A stretch of DNA of 64,000 bases from Clavelina lepadiformis. Its lineage: Eukaryota > Chordata > Ascidiacea > Aplousobranchia > Clavelinidae. The translations under genes and the position numbers were made by a program. Location of the stretch: positions 1,426,001-1,490,000 of the forward strand of contig NC_135248.1 of NCBI RefSeq assembly GCF_947623445.1, read 5' to 3'. Below the pieces are notes generated by a model. The model was not told the DNA's origin and ran no database searches. It was given only the letters and a program-made list of their open reading frames with translations. Of the stretch, positions 47,087-59,300 are shown in pieces; the stretch's first letter is position 1; every line of letters starts with the position of its first letter.

Positions 47087-48669
47087 TTACGCTTTTCCTT
47101 TCCTAAACTTGGTTCCAAAAAGCATGAATACGGAGGCAAAAAGCAAACTTAAGATTATAAAGAGCAGGATATAAGCTATGACTGTCCTGCTGCTAGTTGG
47201 TTGATCAACGCAGGTCGGATTGTCTGTTGTCCAGGCGGCATTTTCTGCACAGGTTCTAGTCTCATCGCCTGTTTATATGGAGCAAAGAGACACATTCCGT
47301 CAACAATATTTTAAACATTTACAGCTTTGCTTTTTTAAGTAGGCTATACCTGGTATAGATACGGACCACATTGAATTAAATTAAGATAGACACATTTTAG
47401 AAAAGAAACTACAGACACTTCGTTTCTGCAAACTGAAAACTCCACTAAGAAAAAAGCTTCGGGCCAAACAAAACAATAGGGCTAGCTTTCACAAACTCTT
47501 TTTGTTTACAAATCGCAGTGTCTATGTTCTGTTGTACCTTTTTGGTCTATAACAGTTTCCCGAAATTAACCCAGTTTCCATAAACGACAATATCCCGAAA
47601 GCAACAACGAATAAAAAGCTCGTGGTGGTCTACTCATCTATAGTCGCGTTATTATCATCTGAAGAAGTGTAGCTTATTTTTCGAAAAGCGACGAGTCCTT
47701 TTGAAGCGAAGATAGATAATTTGTGTTATTGTAATAAGCTGTTGTAGTGGTAACCAGTTATTTTCTTCACACTCTTTCATAATTGTTTATCCGCATATCT
47801 CAGTGATAACTTCGGTTTGATTATTTTGGCGTAAACTTGTGTAGGAATGGAAAATTTCAAATTTTGTTATAACTTACTGTATAATCAATTGTACCCAAAT
47901 AGGCCTACCAGAAACTGAAGCAGGTCTGTTGGTAAGCTACTAGCACCTCGAACCCATAACGTTGTGTCTAAGATGAGTATAGGAAATTGCTGAAAACTTC
48001 CTGAAACTAAACTGTTTATACCTCTTACTATCCGGTTATTAGCACAAGTTACTCTGGCCAAGCATTGGTATTGCAAGCAGTCTGGGCTGAAGCGGAGATC
48101 AGAATGCGGCAAAGGGATGGACAGGGGACAGTAGGCAACTTGGACATGCGAACTATTTGATGGCCCTAAAAATAGAATGAAAAAAATATCTGACATTTAC
48201 TATAAAATAACGTGTATTTTCAATGGAATTTCACCTGAATCTTCCTCAATTGAGTAAATAGTGCCGTTGTCAACTGGCTGCAAAGTTCTGTGGCGAAAGT
48301 CAATCTCAAAGCTATCAGCTGTTTTCTTCAGAACTACCCTGTGATCATTTGAATCTCCTACAATCTACAGTGAGTCAAAGTTGTGTCGGTAAATTCCTTT
48401 GTATTTAACTTCCAAACTACTATAATGATAATTCACTAAACCTGACTTACGGTGGCGGTCCTGTTTGAATTTGCGTAAGAAATATTTGCAACAGTTTCCC
48501 CGTTGACTTTCCACACAATAAGCTCCGTACCGGAATCTCGGATAATTACTTGAAAAACTGCTGGTGCTCCGACAGCGACAGTTTTGTTCTCAAGTCCCTC
48601 GAATGTTGTCCCACTCGTTGTATTTAAAATAGCAACCAAAATTGCAACAAAGCACCAAAACCCAATCAT
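47087..48669 (-). CDS. Type I membrane protein with Ig-like fold and sushi (CCP) domain
   Basis: Four exons, 48669-48451, 48364-48235, 48165-48022 and 47268-47087, join in frame to 224 aa. Residues 1-19 are a signal peptide. About 25-115 look like an Ig V-type domain: a core tryptophan in IVWKVNGE and a DNGTIYS motif where DxGxYxC is expected. No cysteine is present in this part. About 129-184 form a sushi/CCP module with first cysteine in AYCP, later ones in VTC, RTC and NPTC, tryptophan 177, and two extra cysteines (DCLQYQC). A membrane helix follows at about 194-215, with a short basic tail (KFRKGKA). Several N-glycosylation sequons are present. AATAAA lies about 40 bp after the stop. I do not recognise an orthologue. 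Sushi-bearing surface proteins in tunicates include allorecognition and complement-type receptors, so a cell-surface recognition role is possible but inferred. Confidence 0.75.
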
Positions 48670-49090
48670 TTCCAGGCTAGCTTTAACGATTTCTTGACAT
48701 CTTTTACACCGCTTAAGTCTCTAAGATAGTTCTAATTTTTGTATTATTTATCTACCAACTAAAACTTTGACTATGCGATAACAATGGTCGTTATTACGTT
48801 ATAACTCAATGAATTTTGCGTTGGCGTCATATACATTGAATTTGCTATTACAAGATTAAGTCACGGTACCAATTAATAGATACAGCAAATTAATAAAAAA
48901 AAGCTTAACGGAATTGTACGGTAGCAAATACTTCCCTGAAAACAGTATTTGAACGCGTAGCAGCAAATATACACTGCATGTGTATTTAGTTTATATTTGT
49001 TCGTAGAAAAATAAAAAATAGCACCAATAACCCACAAAACAGCAATAAAGCACTGCTATTGCAAAAAAAAATACGAAATACATTTAAATA

Positions 49091-51955
49091 CTACACAAGA
49101 ATATCATCGTCCGATTCAACGTTCGGTTTGCTCAACTTCAAAGGTGGTAGAGGATTGTAATCTGAAGTAGTAACTTTGTTTAAAAATAAGACTAATTCAC
49201 TGGAAGTAATTTACTAGGTCACAACAAATGCTAGAAATGGCTCCCTAACTCACCCAGTTTTCTCACAACTCCTAAGTCCTGAGAACTTTGAGACTGAATG
49301 GATCCACTTTCTGTTGACGCTAATGGAGACAACTTTCCTTTAGGTTTTAAGGGCGCCAGTACAATTGCATGGGGGTGGTCAGGCATTGGTGAAACCCTGT
49401 TCGAGCGCTTACCCTTCTTTTTGCCTTGAATGGACGCTGTTTCATCTAAAAATTTTGAGTTAAAATTTTACATAATGGTAACAGATTTCAAATCATGCCA
49501 TAACTGACTGATGAACAGTAATGGATAAAAATACATGAGAACTCAGTAACATCACCACCCTAGGGACTGACATACACTGGTGCCATTACCGGCATTTGGT
49601 TAAAGTAGGCCAAATTATCAGCAGTTACAATCAGCCATGTACCCATAAAGGTCCCAGAAGTTGTTTTAGCAAATTCCTCTTGTACTAAACTAATCTCGAG
49701 AGTCAAATACATGTAAATAGACAAAAAAAAATTCAGGACTGCAAAAGTTATCTCATAATTGTGGTGTTCCTGTCAAAAGGGTGGTCACAAACTGGAGTCC
49801 CACTGTGCCACAACAATCTATAAATCCATTTCTTCAAAAGTGTATTTATATGGAGTGTACCCAAATTAAAACTAAATAAATAATTTGATAAAATTACTTC
49901 CAATTGATAAATGAAGTCCAGTACACCCTGCGTGCATGAATACAAAGTAGTTCAAAGTGAACTAACCTTTATCTGAAGCATTGATATCAGCTTCACCACT
50001 AGGAGTTGCACAAATAGACGGTGTGTCACGAACTATATCACTAAGTCTGCTTTGAACCCGTCGATATGATTCAGTCCCCGAGTCTTCTCCTGGACAAGTT
50101 CGTTTTGATTGAGCTGAGCCAGGTAAGCTTGGTTCTTCCTCGTCGAGTAATTCGTCACCGAGGCCAGATTTCACGCTTCTCGCTGAGTTGCCGTTGGTAG
50201 ATAAACTACGACCAGTTTGACTTTCCTCTTCTGGTAGGATGGGCAACATTCCGTTTTGATTGGATGTGGTTAAATCCTGTCTGTGTTGGTTATCCACCAC
50301 ATGTCGCTCGTTAAGCGCATTTGTTGCATCATCTGTTCCATTCACTTGTGCAACTACGTGAATGTTTTCATTGCTGCTCCCCACTTGATTTTGAGCTGCT
50401 TCTTCCTCTTCCTTCCGTGCTCTTGTGATGAAGAAAAATGAAAATATGATACAACATTGCAGCCATGACATGTCAACATGAGCTACGATGCACGTACGTT
50501 TTGTCGCATAAACCCTATATCTAGCTACAGTATATGATTAAGTACTTAATCACAAAACATAAATAATAATATACAAAACTTACATAAGTACTTGGATTAC
50601 AGTTAATTAGAGTAAACAGTGATACATACCTTTCTTCTCTGCGAATACGAACTCTTTCAGCTCGTGCAATTCTATCTTCTTCGATTTGGATGTCCCGCTC
50701 TTCGATGTCACGCTCAACTCTGGCGTTTAAGTCTTCGTACATCCCAGCAACCTGGTTTACCAACCAAGTCATGGCATTTTGTAGTGTTCGATCTTTTTTG
50801 CTCTGTGCAGTTGCCGTAATCAACTCCTAAAAAGTTAGAAACATATAGTTTAAATATGATAGAATGTACGTATAATTGTATAACGTAAAGTTATCGTAAA
50901 AGCAAATAAATTGAATTGTTTATAACCACTTGTACCATAAGAAGTAAAAGTACAACACAAACACAACCAACTCAAGAAATACAACAAAAATGGATCATCC
51001 TTACAACTTTACACAAGCAACGGTTGTCATTAACAATCTCTTCAAGATTGAGGAGGTCACAGACGTCTGCCTCACCCATTGCACCATCTTTGTCCTGTTT
51101 GTTGGCCAAGCTGTGAAAACATAAAAGTTTAGCAGAAGCCAACCAATTAAGAGTTGAAATGAAATAATTTGAGGAAAGTGTTGGCTAAGCTGAGTGCTTT
51201 CATTTTAGATAAAAACTCACTGAAAAATGAAGCAAACTTAATTAAGGTTTTGAAAAGTTTCTAAATTTTATGAATCATGTCAGTTAACAAAATTCTACGA
51301 ATACAAGTCTAAGTTTGAATATACACAAATTTACCGTTACAGACTGTACATAGCTTACAGTAAAACTGGCTTCTCTTTAACTAAAGGATTACTGAGAAGT
51401 TGCGTTAATTCATTTTTTGATTCTTCAGCTCTTTCAACATCGCTTGAATCAACAACATAAATTACAGCATGAATCTCCGCAAGATAATTCTTCCAGATGT
51501 CACGAATTCTTCGTCCTCCACCAAGGTCTATTAATGTGACGTTAAACTTTCCTGAAATGGATAAAAAATTGTTTCAATTGGAGCAGGCTTTTAAACAAGA
51601 AGAAACACTAAAAACACATGACCAACCAAATTTAAATGTTTCTGGTGAAAATCCCACAGTTGGGGCAACGTGCTGGATTGAGGCACCCCGAACTCTATTG
51701 GCAGCTGTTGTCTTCCCAGCATTGTCAAGACCGACAATCATCAACGAAATATTTCTAAAATAGAAATCAGAAAATTCCAATGATGTCTTGCTCTGCTCGG
51801 TAGTTTCCTTTTTTTGGCTTTATTTTTTTGATTTTACGGTTTAATTACGTCTTAAGTCTAAAACAATTGTGATATAAAGTTTGGCTATCCTATGCTGTTG
51901 CTATTAGCACTCACCCCCTGAGTTTTCCCTTCGACCATGGAAAACAGTTACCCAT
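49091..51955 (-). CDS. ARL13B: ADP-ribosylation factor-like 13B (ARL13B), ciliary GTPase
   Basis: Eight exons, 51955-51915, 51754-51627, 51551-51359, 51110-51005, 50826-50630, 50421-49967, 49445-49254 and 49161-49091, join in frame to 460 aa (human 428). The G domain shows GLDNAGKT (22-29), DLGGG (65-69) and NKQD (124-127). The glycine in place of the usual catalytic glutamine of DxGGQ is the ARL13 hallmark. A charged coiled coil (about 180-240) and an acidic, disordered tail follow. RVSP at about 390-393 matches the RVxP ciliary targeting motif, and the PLPPLKL near the end resembles the human PLPPLAV. ARL13B sits in the ciliary membrane, acts as exchange factor for ARL3 and is needed for Hedgehog signalling and INPP5E delivery. 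The tiny first exon encodes [13 protein letters not shown], different from the vertebrate CC-palmitoylated start. Confidence 0.95.
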
Positions 51956-53967
51956 AGAATCAATCATAATACATCATAACCAATATGTAAAAAATCTATG
52001 TATATTCTTTTATGCGGTTATACTTTCAATTAAAGTTTTCAGTGTCTGAATAAGTAAGTATGTAGACTTATCAGTCAAGTGAAAACAACCATAATGATAA
52101 AGTATTTATAAACACTTAGTCTATGCGAGCCTATTGCTCTTATCTTAAGTTGTCTGTACTTTGAACAGTAAAAAAGTTGTACGCTTAAAGCTATCATATC
52201 GTTTATTTTTAATCATCGTCAGTGGGGGAACGAAAAATAACATGCTAACCATTAATCCATTATAAGTTATACAAGTAAGCATCACAGTTCATCCAGCCTA
52301 AGCCTAATAATTTCCTGTCATGTTAACATAACTTAAATTTTACCAGTAAGACATGTATATTTAAACAATTCCCTTCTGTAATCCAAAAGACGGAATAAAC
52401 TTAATTTAAAAAAATCATCTTTCAGAAAAATGGAGTAGCTTACTAAAACTTATATGATGCATTTACACAGACAATTGTGAAAAATAAACGGATCTAGTGC
52501 AGAAATGCACAACCAAATTACGCCATAACTTAGGAAGTGGGGTTCTAGTATAATAATGCATGACGTGTTGTGCACTTCTACACTAGACCCAACCCAAGTA
52601 AACTATACCGGTACCACAGTTTTTATATTCTACAAAGAATTGCTAAAAATTAGAGCAGGAGTAAATCCAACACCACAGGCCACAGCTCACTTGTTTCTTT
52701 ACAATCTATGACTAGCCCCGTGCCCGAACAAGTTGGGACACTTCTCCTTTGAACGTCTTGAAAAAATTCATAAATTTTTTAGTAACTTGATATCTGACGT
52801 AACCATATCGCTTGACAACAATAGCAATAAACAGAAACAGAAGCGTCGGGATAGTCACAACATGAAACTGATAGACATCACATACAACTGCGTACAACTT
52901 GTCACAACCATTACCGTAGTTTCTCGAGTTTGTCTTTGTGCAAGTTTTCATTGACTCACATAATTTTTGCTTACTTTATAATATGAAAATTTTTAATATG
53001 AAAATGATCGAACTGAAAAAATGCAGCCTAATTATCTGATCATACTAACAACTGCCGCTTCATCGAAGCATGTTGATTGTTGACTAACATAATAATCGAT
53101 GCATCGACTGAAAGTGCACCAACAGCAAAACATTTCGTCGCCCCGAGGGATATAAGATGAATGTAAATTGAAATATTTAATTTATATTAACCCATTTGTT
53201 TGCTTAGAAATTGCTGAAAATTTCTATTTATTCAATTTATTTTTTGTCTTTGACGCAATGGAGGCAAACAGTACTGGAAAACATATTACGCACTAATGCA
53301 AAAATGTGAAAAACTAACAAAGTTTAGAAAACACGAGACCAATAGGTAATAGGAAAGATGGTTATAGACTTTTCATTGTAAAGTTTACAGTGAAAACCAC
53401 TAAATACACACAATTGAATGATACTTTGGTACATACTGTTGTATAGGCATGTCTGAGTTTTTTTAATATTGAAATACAACGAAATGCAAACAAATATTAA
53501 AAAATTTCATTTCCAATTTTCTGGATTTTCGAAATATCATAATTAAAGCGGAAGTTCCGTTTGCGCATGAGCTGGTTATGGTGACGTCCGTGGTAAACGC
53601 GATGCCGTTCACATGACTACATTTTCACCGGTGGAGCGTTACAATTGACCAGGGAGGTGCCTTAGTTGTAACTAATCCTTTTTGGTGGGTTGGCTGTCTT
53701 CCATCTGTCATAAGATAACTTATAAAGCTGCTATAGGCGCAGCTCGTTTTTTGTTTTAATTACTTCATAATAATCCTTTCCTGTGCTAGACAATGCCAAT
53801 GTGTGAGAATGAAAATTTAATTAAAAGGTAGGCTTATTTTGAGGTTGTTCTAGGGCCTAGGCTACTGTGCAAAATACAATAACAAAATAGTGCTTAGTGG
53901 TAGGCCTGAGTTATGAATTAAACCGAAACTGAGTAAAAGTAATGAAAATTATTTAATTAGTTACTTC
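51956..53967. other. Region between ARL13B (-) and the TMEM101-like gene (+)
   Basis: Divergent 5' flanks of the two genes plus the second copy of the ~100-bp inverted-repeat element (52490-52590). Small overlapping frames at 52712-52954 on both strands lack family features. Confidence 0.5.
52490..52590. mobile_element. ~100-bp inverted-repeat MITE, copy 2
   Basis: The left end GGATCTAGTGCAGAAATGCA followed by CAACCA pairs with right-end complement GGGTCTAGTGTAGAAGTGCA followed by CAAC. Size and ends match the copy at 14883-14985. The middle parts differ more than the ends, so most signal is in the inverted repeats. Confidence 0.75.
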
Positions 53968-54528
53968 ATGGAAAGCTGGTATGATAAATCAATTACTGAC
54001 CACCAAACACAAAGTGAGTTTTTTATGTTATGGTTTGTTTTTAGAAAAAAATGTAACGCGGTTGAAGTTTCCATCTACGCAAGGACACCATTATGGTATG
54101 GAAGTCTGAATGCTTACACGGGAGCGTTGGTGATGGCGGTACATTTTATGTTACATACATATGTGCATGTTATGGCACGCATAACTGTTGGGATTTGTGT
54201 TATAGCAGAAATGCTAATCCTAGTTACTTACTTGAATAAGTGTTTGCGTTTTGAAGTGACATTAAATTTTACAAATTTATTTCATGCCAGTAAAAAAGCT
54301 TTTGGAATCCTTGGTACTGTTGTTTTTTTGTATTCATTGTCTTTATATCTTCCTGTATCATTTCATAGCCTAAAACTTTTGACTACTGACGAATTATTTC
54401 TTATTATTTTGCCAGCATTGTACGCTGTTTCCATTTTAGTTTCTAGTTTAAATTTATCACATGGTGTTTTTTTGAATTCCCATGTTCCAAATTTTATTCT
54501 TGCAATTCTGTTTGCTGTGTATTGGTGA
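53968..54528 (+). CDS. Multi-pass membrane protein, TMEM101-like
   Basis: An intronless frame of 186 aa with four or five hydrophobic helices separated by short loops. Order and local motifs resemble TMEM101 from memory: VSIYAR near the start (human LMLYAE), a DELFLIILPALYAV segment (human GELMIQLFFVLYGI) and AVYW just before the end (human VAYW). Human TMEM101 is about 257 aa and has about 30 residues after that tryptophan. Here a TGA comes immediately after it. The frame then stays open for another 100 codons (to 54831), and the first part, YFQFFFVNRILGRVQFLYG, looks like the expected tail. The protein may therefore be C-terminally shortened, read through, a retrocopy or affected by a sequence error. 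About 40 N-terminal residues of the human protein are also missing, perhaps in an upstream exon. AATAAA lies near 55009. Confidence 0.5.
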   Translation: MESWYDKSITDHQTQSEFFMLWFVFRKKCNAVEVSIYARTPLWYGSLNAYTGALVMAVHFMLHTYVHVMARITVGICVIAEMLILVTYLNKCLRFEVTLNFTNLFHASKKAFGILGTVVFLYSLSLYLPVSFHSLKLLTTDELFLIILPALYAVSILVSSLNLSHGVFLNSHVPNFILAILFAVYW

Positions 54529-54831
54529 TTGTTTATTCGTATGACATCCCACCAAGATTATTTTCAGTTTTTTTTTGTTAACAGAATTTTAGGTCGTGTA
54601 CAATTTTTGTACGGGCCAGCCAAGATAAGTAACCTGAAATGCGACATTATCTGCACAGGACTGTATTGTTTTGTGGTTAAACTTTATCATAGAAACGAGT
54701 TGCATTACCTACATTGCATTGGAAATTATTTTGTTTTGCATGGCGTGTGTGTAATTTGTTATGAGCTTATCACAAAGTGTTCTGTATTGGTTCAAACATG
54801 TACACCACTTATTTTGTCTCTTTTACTTTGA

Positions 54832-56368
54832 CTCTATTTAATTTTTATTAATACCATACTTCTGTGAGTTTTTTTAATTAAAAATTTATCAAATATTTAT
54901 GTCTGCATCTGTAGATTTATGTGTGCATTTCACTAATATTATTTGATATATATGCATGAATAACGATATGAAATTGATACGCAACTTTTGCAGGTTATGA
55001 ATATTATCAATAAAACCATTAATATTTGCTGGTAATGATGAATAAAAGTGAAGAAATCACTGAGGAGAAGTTTAAGCAGGTGATTAACATAGCACATTTC
55101 AAAGAGTTAAATTTTACCCTTATCAAAATCCCGGTCTCTCAATAATTTAAGGATTTCTCTGAGTGGGTACCACTGGCATTATACTAACGCAACATACAAC
55201 TTCATTCTCACCTGGTTACACAAGATTCAGTTTAATGAACATTCAACAAACCATAGCTAACAAGTTGATTCGACTGAGACTCAAGTTGTTAAACAAAACT
55301 ATAGTTTGCATTTCAATTGTTAAACGCTTATTTTGTCATCTTTCCTGAAAACATCAGCAGTGAAACAGAATTTTCGTTTAAAGCAGGTAGGTACCAACAC
55401 ACTCATTGTACGCCAAATTATTTGCAACAATTCTGTACTTAATTGTCAAAGTGACGATCACAAATAGAAGTGTCAAATCCAGCGCTTTCACCTCACATTT
55501 TCATTTTCATGAGAACTTTTCCAATATCTGAACAAAGCAGGGTCATTTCATGCCTGTTTATTGTGAATTACTATCTTTTGGCGTATGTCAAATTAAGCAA
55601 TGTTGCCAGTTGCGCATTTAAAACATTATTAAATTCGAAAGTTTCTCCCGATAGACAACGAATAGGGTCATCCATTGTATCTAGACTGGAGATGTATGTA
55701 ACGTGTGCCAGTAAATTTTTATAATTATAATCCAGGTAATCCATCACACAACTGCAAAAATTTGCCAAGAGGTTTCGGAAGAAACTGGGATAGTTTACAG
55801 CAAACAGGCGATTGCCACATTGGCTGAAATATGTTACAGGTTTGTTAATTTGTGGAAATGATATCACTGATTCTTCTTGTTTGTGCGGTTCAGTTAGATT
55901 ACACTGCTAAGTAGTGCTAGTTCACTAGTTCTAGCGTGAACCACAATCCACACATGACAATTTTCTAAATGACATTCTGAAGAGTTCGTATCCACTTCGT
56001 AAAAACAATAAAAAGTAATATATTTGCCAGCAATGACACATTTTAAATTTAATATTTACACATTTCCTATCAATGAGAAATATGTAAATATTAGAAATGT
56101 ATATAACTTTGTACAGAGCAATAATATAGAAACTGTGGCATAAAATAGCATGAACAATGTAAAAAGTATCAAAATTATATGACTGTAAATTTAAAGAATT
56201 TTAGAGTTGTGTGCACTGTATTCCAGGCAGTCTGAAATGTTTGCAAAGGACTTGGAGTTGTTCACACGCCACGCAAGACGGAAAAAAATATCAGCCGATG
56301 ATGTTTTAATGTTGGCAAGAAAGACATCTTCACTGCACAGACATCTGGAGCAGATGAAAAACTGAGTG
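54832..56368. other. 3' flanks of the TMEM101-like gene and PFN4
   Basis: No gene recognised. A 98-codon minus-strand frame at 55571-55867 has no known motif and sits in sequence without splice support. An AATAAA on the plus strand near 55009 probably serves the TMEM101-like transcript. Confidence 0.45.
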
Positions 56369-59300
56369 CTACCTTCCCTTTTCACGAAAATAGTCCGTTA
56401 GTTTTTCGACTGCTTCCACGCACACGGAAGGATACATTTTTTCAGTGTACGTTGCGATAATCATCAAAGTATTGGCCCGGGTGACGATGAGGCCGTCATT
56501 ATCCTGAAAAATAATTATGTTCTGTTACGTCAGCAACTATTGCACACTCAGTATTTTTGACAAAGGTTTTAGTTGTAATGTTGTAAATGCTTACGTAGAT
56601 ATTATGACATTGCAACATTTAACGTTATATTTTTGGCATACCTCTTTGGTTTACTGAAAAGCTGCTGGCTTATTTAAACAAAACAAACCTATATACTGTT
56701 CAATAGAAAGTTTTTGTTGCTTCTTGTAAATAAAATGTAAAACTGGCAGGTTACTGTAAAAATGGGGACAGTTTTGGGGATTTTATTTCGATTTAACAGA
56801 AAGATATACAGTGGGAACTCGGTATTCTGGAATTCATTAATTTGAAATTCTCACTAACAGGTTCCTCCTAAATGTTTTATGGCATTGTATCTCGTGTTGC
56901 TATTTTAGAATCACGGTGCTCTCGTGACAAATTGGTTTGAATTAGCCGGATCCCTCTGTGTACTTTAAGATATGTTCTCTGCGAGTATTTTAAGTTCAAA
57001 ATTTTATGCCAAGGAGTCCTCAAAGACTGTAGCTTTTTTGAAGTGAATCTTATTACTAAAAGAAGCTGTCAGAGGGCAACAATCCTTCTTGAACTTTTTA
57101 TAGGTAAATACGCGAGTTTAATCGGAAAAGCTATTGGATTGTTGCCAATTGTTTAAAGCTTTCTGAGACTAAAAATAGTCTTTGTCAACAACAACGAGTT
57201 CTTGTTATATTGTTAGGAATTTTTCTTATTACTTAGCAATGTGACTGAGTGACCGTTGTCAAGATACTGGAGACAGCAATTGGGGTCAATTGTCATATCT
57301 TGAAAGATATGTTAAGGATTGAAAAGTGATTTAGTCTTGGAGAAGATTACTTTAACAGAAAAAAATATGCAGCGTCGTTTATTTCCTTCTTATAATACAG
57401 CTTCAGTCCCATTACTTTTGAGACACACCTTCAAGGTATGTCAGAATTTAAAATTCGCAAACGCACTGAGACAAATTTTTAGAGCATAGCAACAGTAGTG
57501 ATGTTGATTTATCTCTAACGCCTTAATAGCAGAATACTATATACATAACTTAGGTGAGTAGGGTAGCACAAATCTCTACAAATACCGATTTTGCATAAAT
57601 TGAATTCTTGTCCGCCCGAATGCATCTATAATTTTTATCAGTGAAGAGTAAGCCTTCTTTCCTTATCATAGAACACTTCTTGAAGCTTTCCTGAAGGTGA
57701 AGAATTTGATCTTTTGGAAGCTGTGAGAAAAAAATTTGGACAGTGAGTGTTATGATTTCTATCTTACCAGTAATGGGGTTGATTTAACCTGCCATGTCCC
57801 ATTGCGATTTTCAAGTACAGAATCTTTCAAAACAATTGGTAGGTCACACAGAAATGTGGTTTTGTTTAAATTCCTTTCGGGCATTGTGGGGACAAAAATA
57901 TTTCTAGCACAAAACTCATTATACATTTCAACATAAAAATAAGTGACAAAGCCTAATAAAAAAATTGACTACTATGGCCAACAAATCCAACTTAAAATAT
58001 ATTCAGCGTTTCATCTCACCGTAAATCCTGGTGATGAAGCTCTTATCTCTCCATCCTTCCGATCAACAATCGCGCACTTCTCCACGTGTTCTGTTGAGGT
58101 CAGTGCATCATGGAGGAGATTACTCAGTTGATTCATCTTCACTCGATCCTGACAAGAAAAATTGAATTCCTGACACAACTGTTAGCATAAGTTCATGCAC
58201 AAATATCTGGTTGACAATTTTTTATCTTTATCTTGATATAAAGCATTAGCTGTAATCGTATTGATAAGTTTTTGTTCCCAAGTTTTTAGTTAACAGTGTT
58301 GAGATCAAGTTATATTGAAACAAAAGTGCATTTATCGTAGAATGTGCAAAAATAAAAAAATACAGCCTGGGCCTGACCATTTATGTAGCCCTAAAACAAA
58401 TAAGTTATGTTGAACTCAAGTATCTTCTGAAACAAACAGCATAATAATGGGATTTTTTTGTCACAAAAATTTTAACTGACTCAGGCAACCTGCTTGCGAA
58501 CTTGCCTTCATGAAAATAAATCGCATGACAATGGAAGTTGTTTGTTCTCGATGCATAATTTTGAAATTAACAACATGTTAAGGTGAGTTGACTATTCACA
58601 AAAACAACTGTTTCTTGATATCAAAATTGTTTTCTTTTGCTTTGGATTTTCAAAGTGAAGCATGTTGGTATATTATATATATGTATTAAATGTAATACTG
58701 TAAAATTTGATGAAATAAATTACATCACAGTATTAAATGTAATACTTTATTACATGAGTTTTTACTAATAAAGCAAAACCGAGTTAACCTCTTAAGGAAC
58801 CCAGCAGCAAAAAAATTTAAAAAGCAACTTTAAGATTAACTCAAAAGGCTATGCTTGATTAGCTAAACAAGCTTTCTGAAAGTTTAGCTTGTTTCATCGG
58901 ATGCAGATGGTTGTATTGTCCATAGCTTCATTTAATAAGTAGGCTCGAGTGCACAGTCACCGTAATGGTGACAAAGATTTTTTACTGTTGGCGTTATATG
59001 ATACAGCAGATTGAGAAAAATTAACACAGATGCAAGTGAGTGAACATTTCCTGTGAGTTATGTCAAAGAGCGGCGTGATCTACAGCCAAGTGGCGGAAAT
59101 TTGGTCTGACCTTGACGTGGCACAGAACAAATATACGGCTTGGAGCAACCAGACTGAATCCATAGCAAATGAATTGATAAGGAAAGGCAGGATCTCTTTT
59201 CGTTTTTATCTTTTTTAGGCAAAAAAGAGCACAAAGTTCACAATTAGCACAATTCTTTTTTATTTTATCTCTGAGCATGCAGTTGGCATAGCACACCTTC

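Noticed and set aside
55571-55867. 98-codon minus-strand frame downstream of PFN4
   Set aside because: No motif, no splice support and no homology that I recognise.
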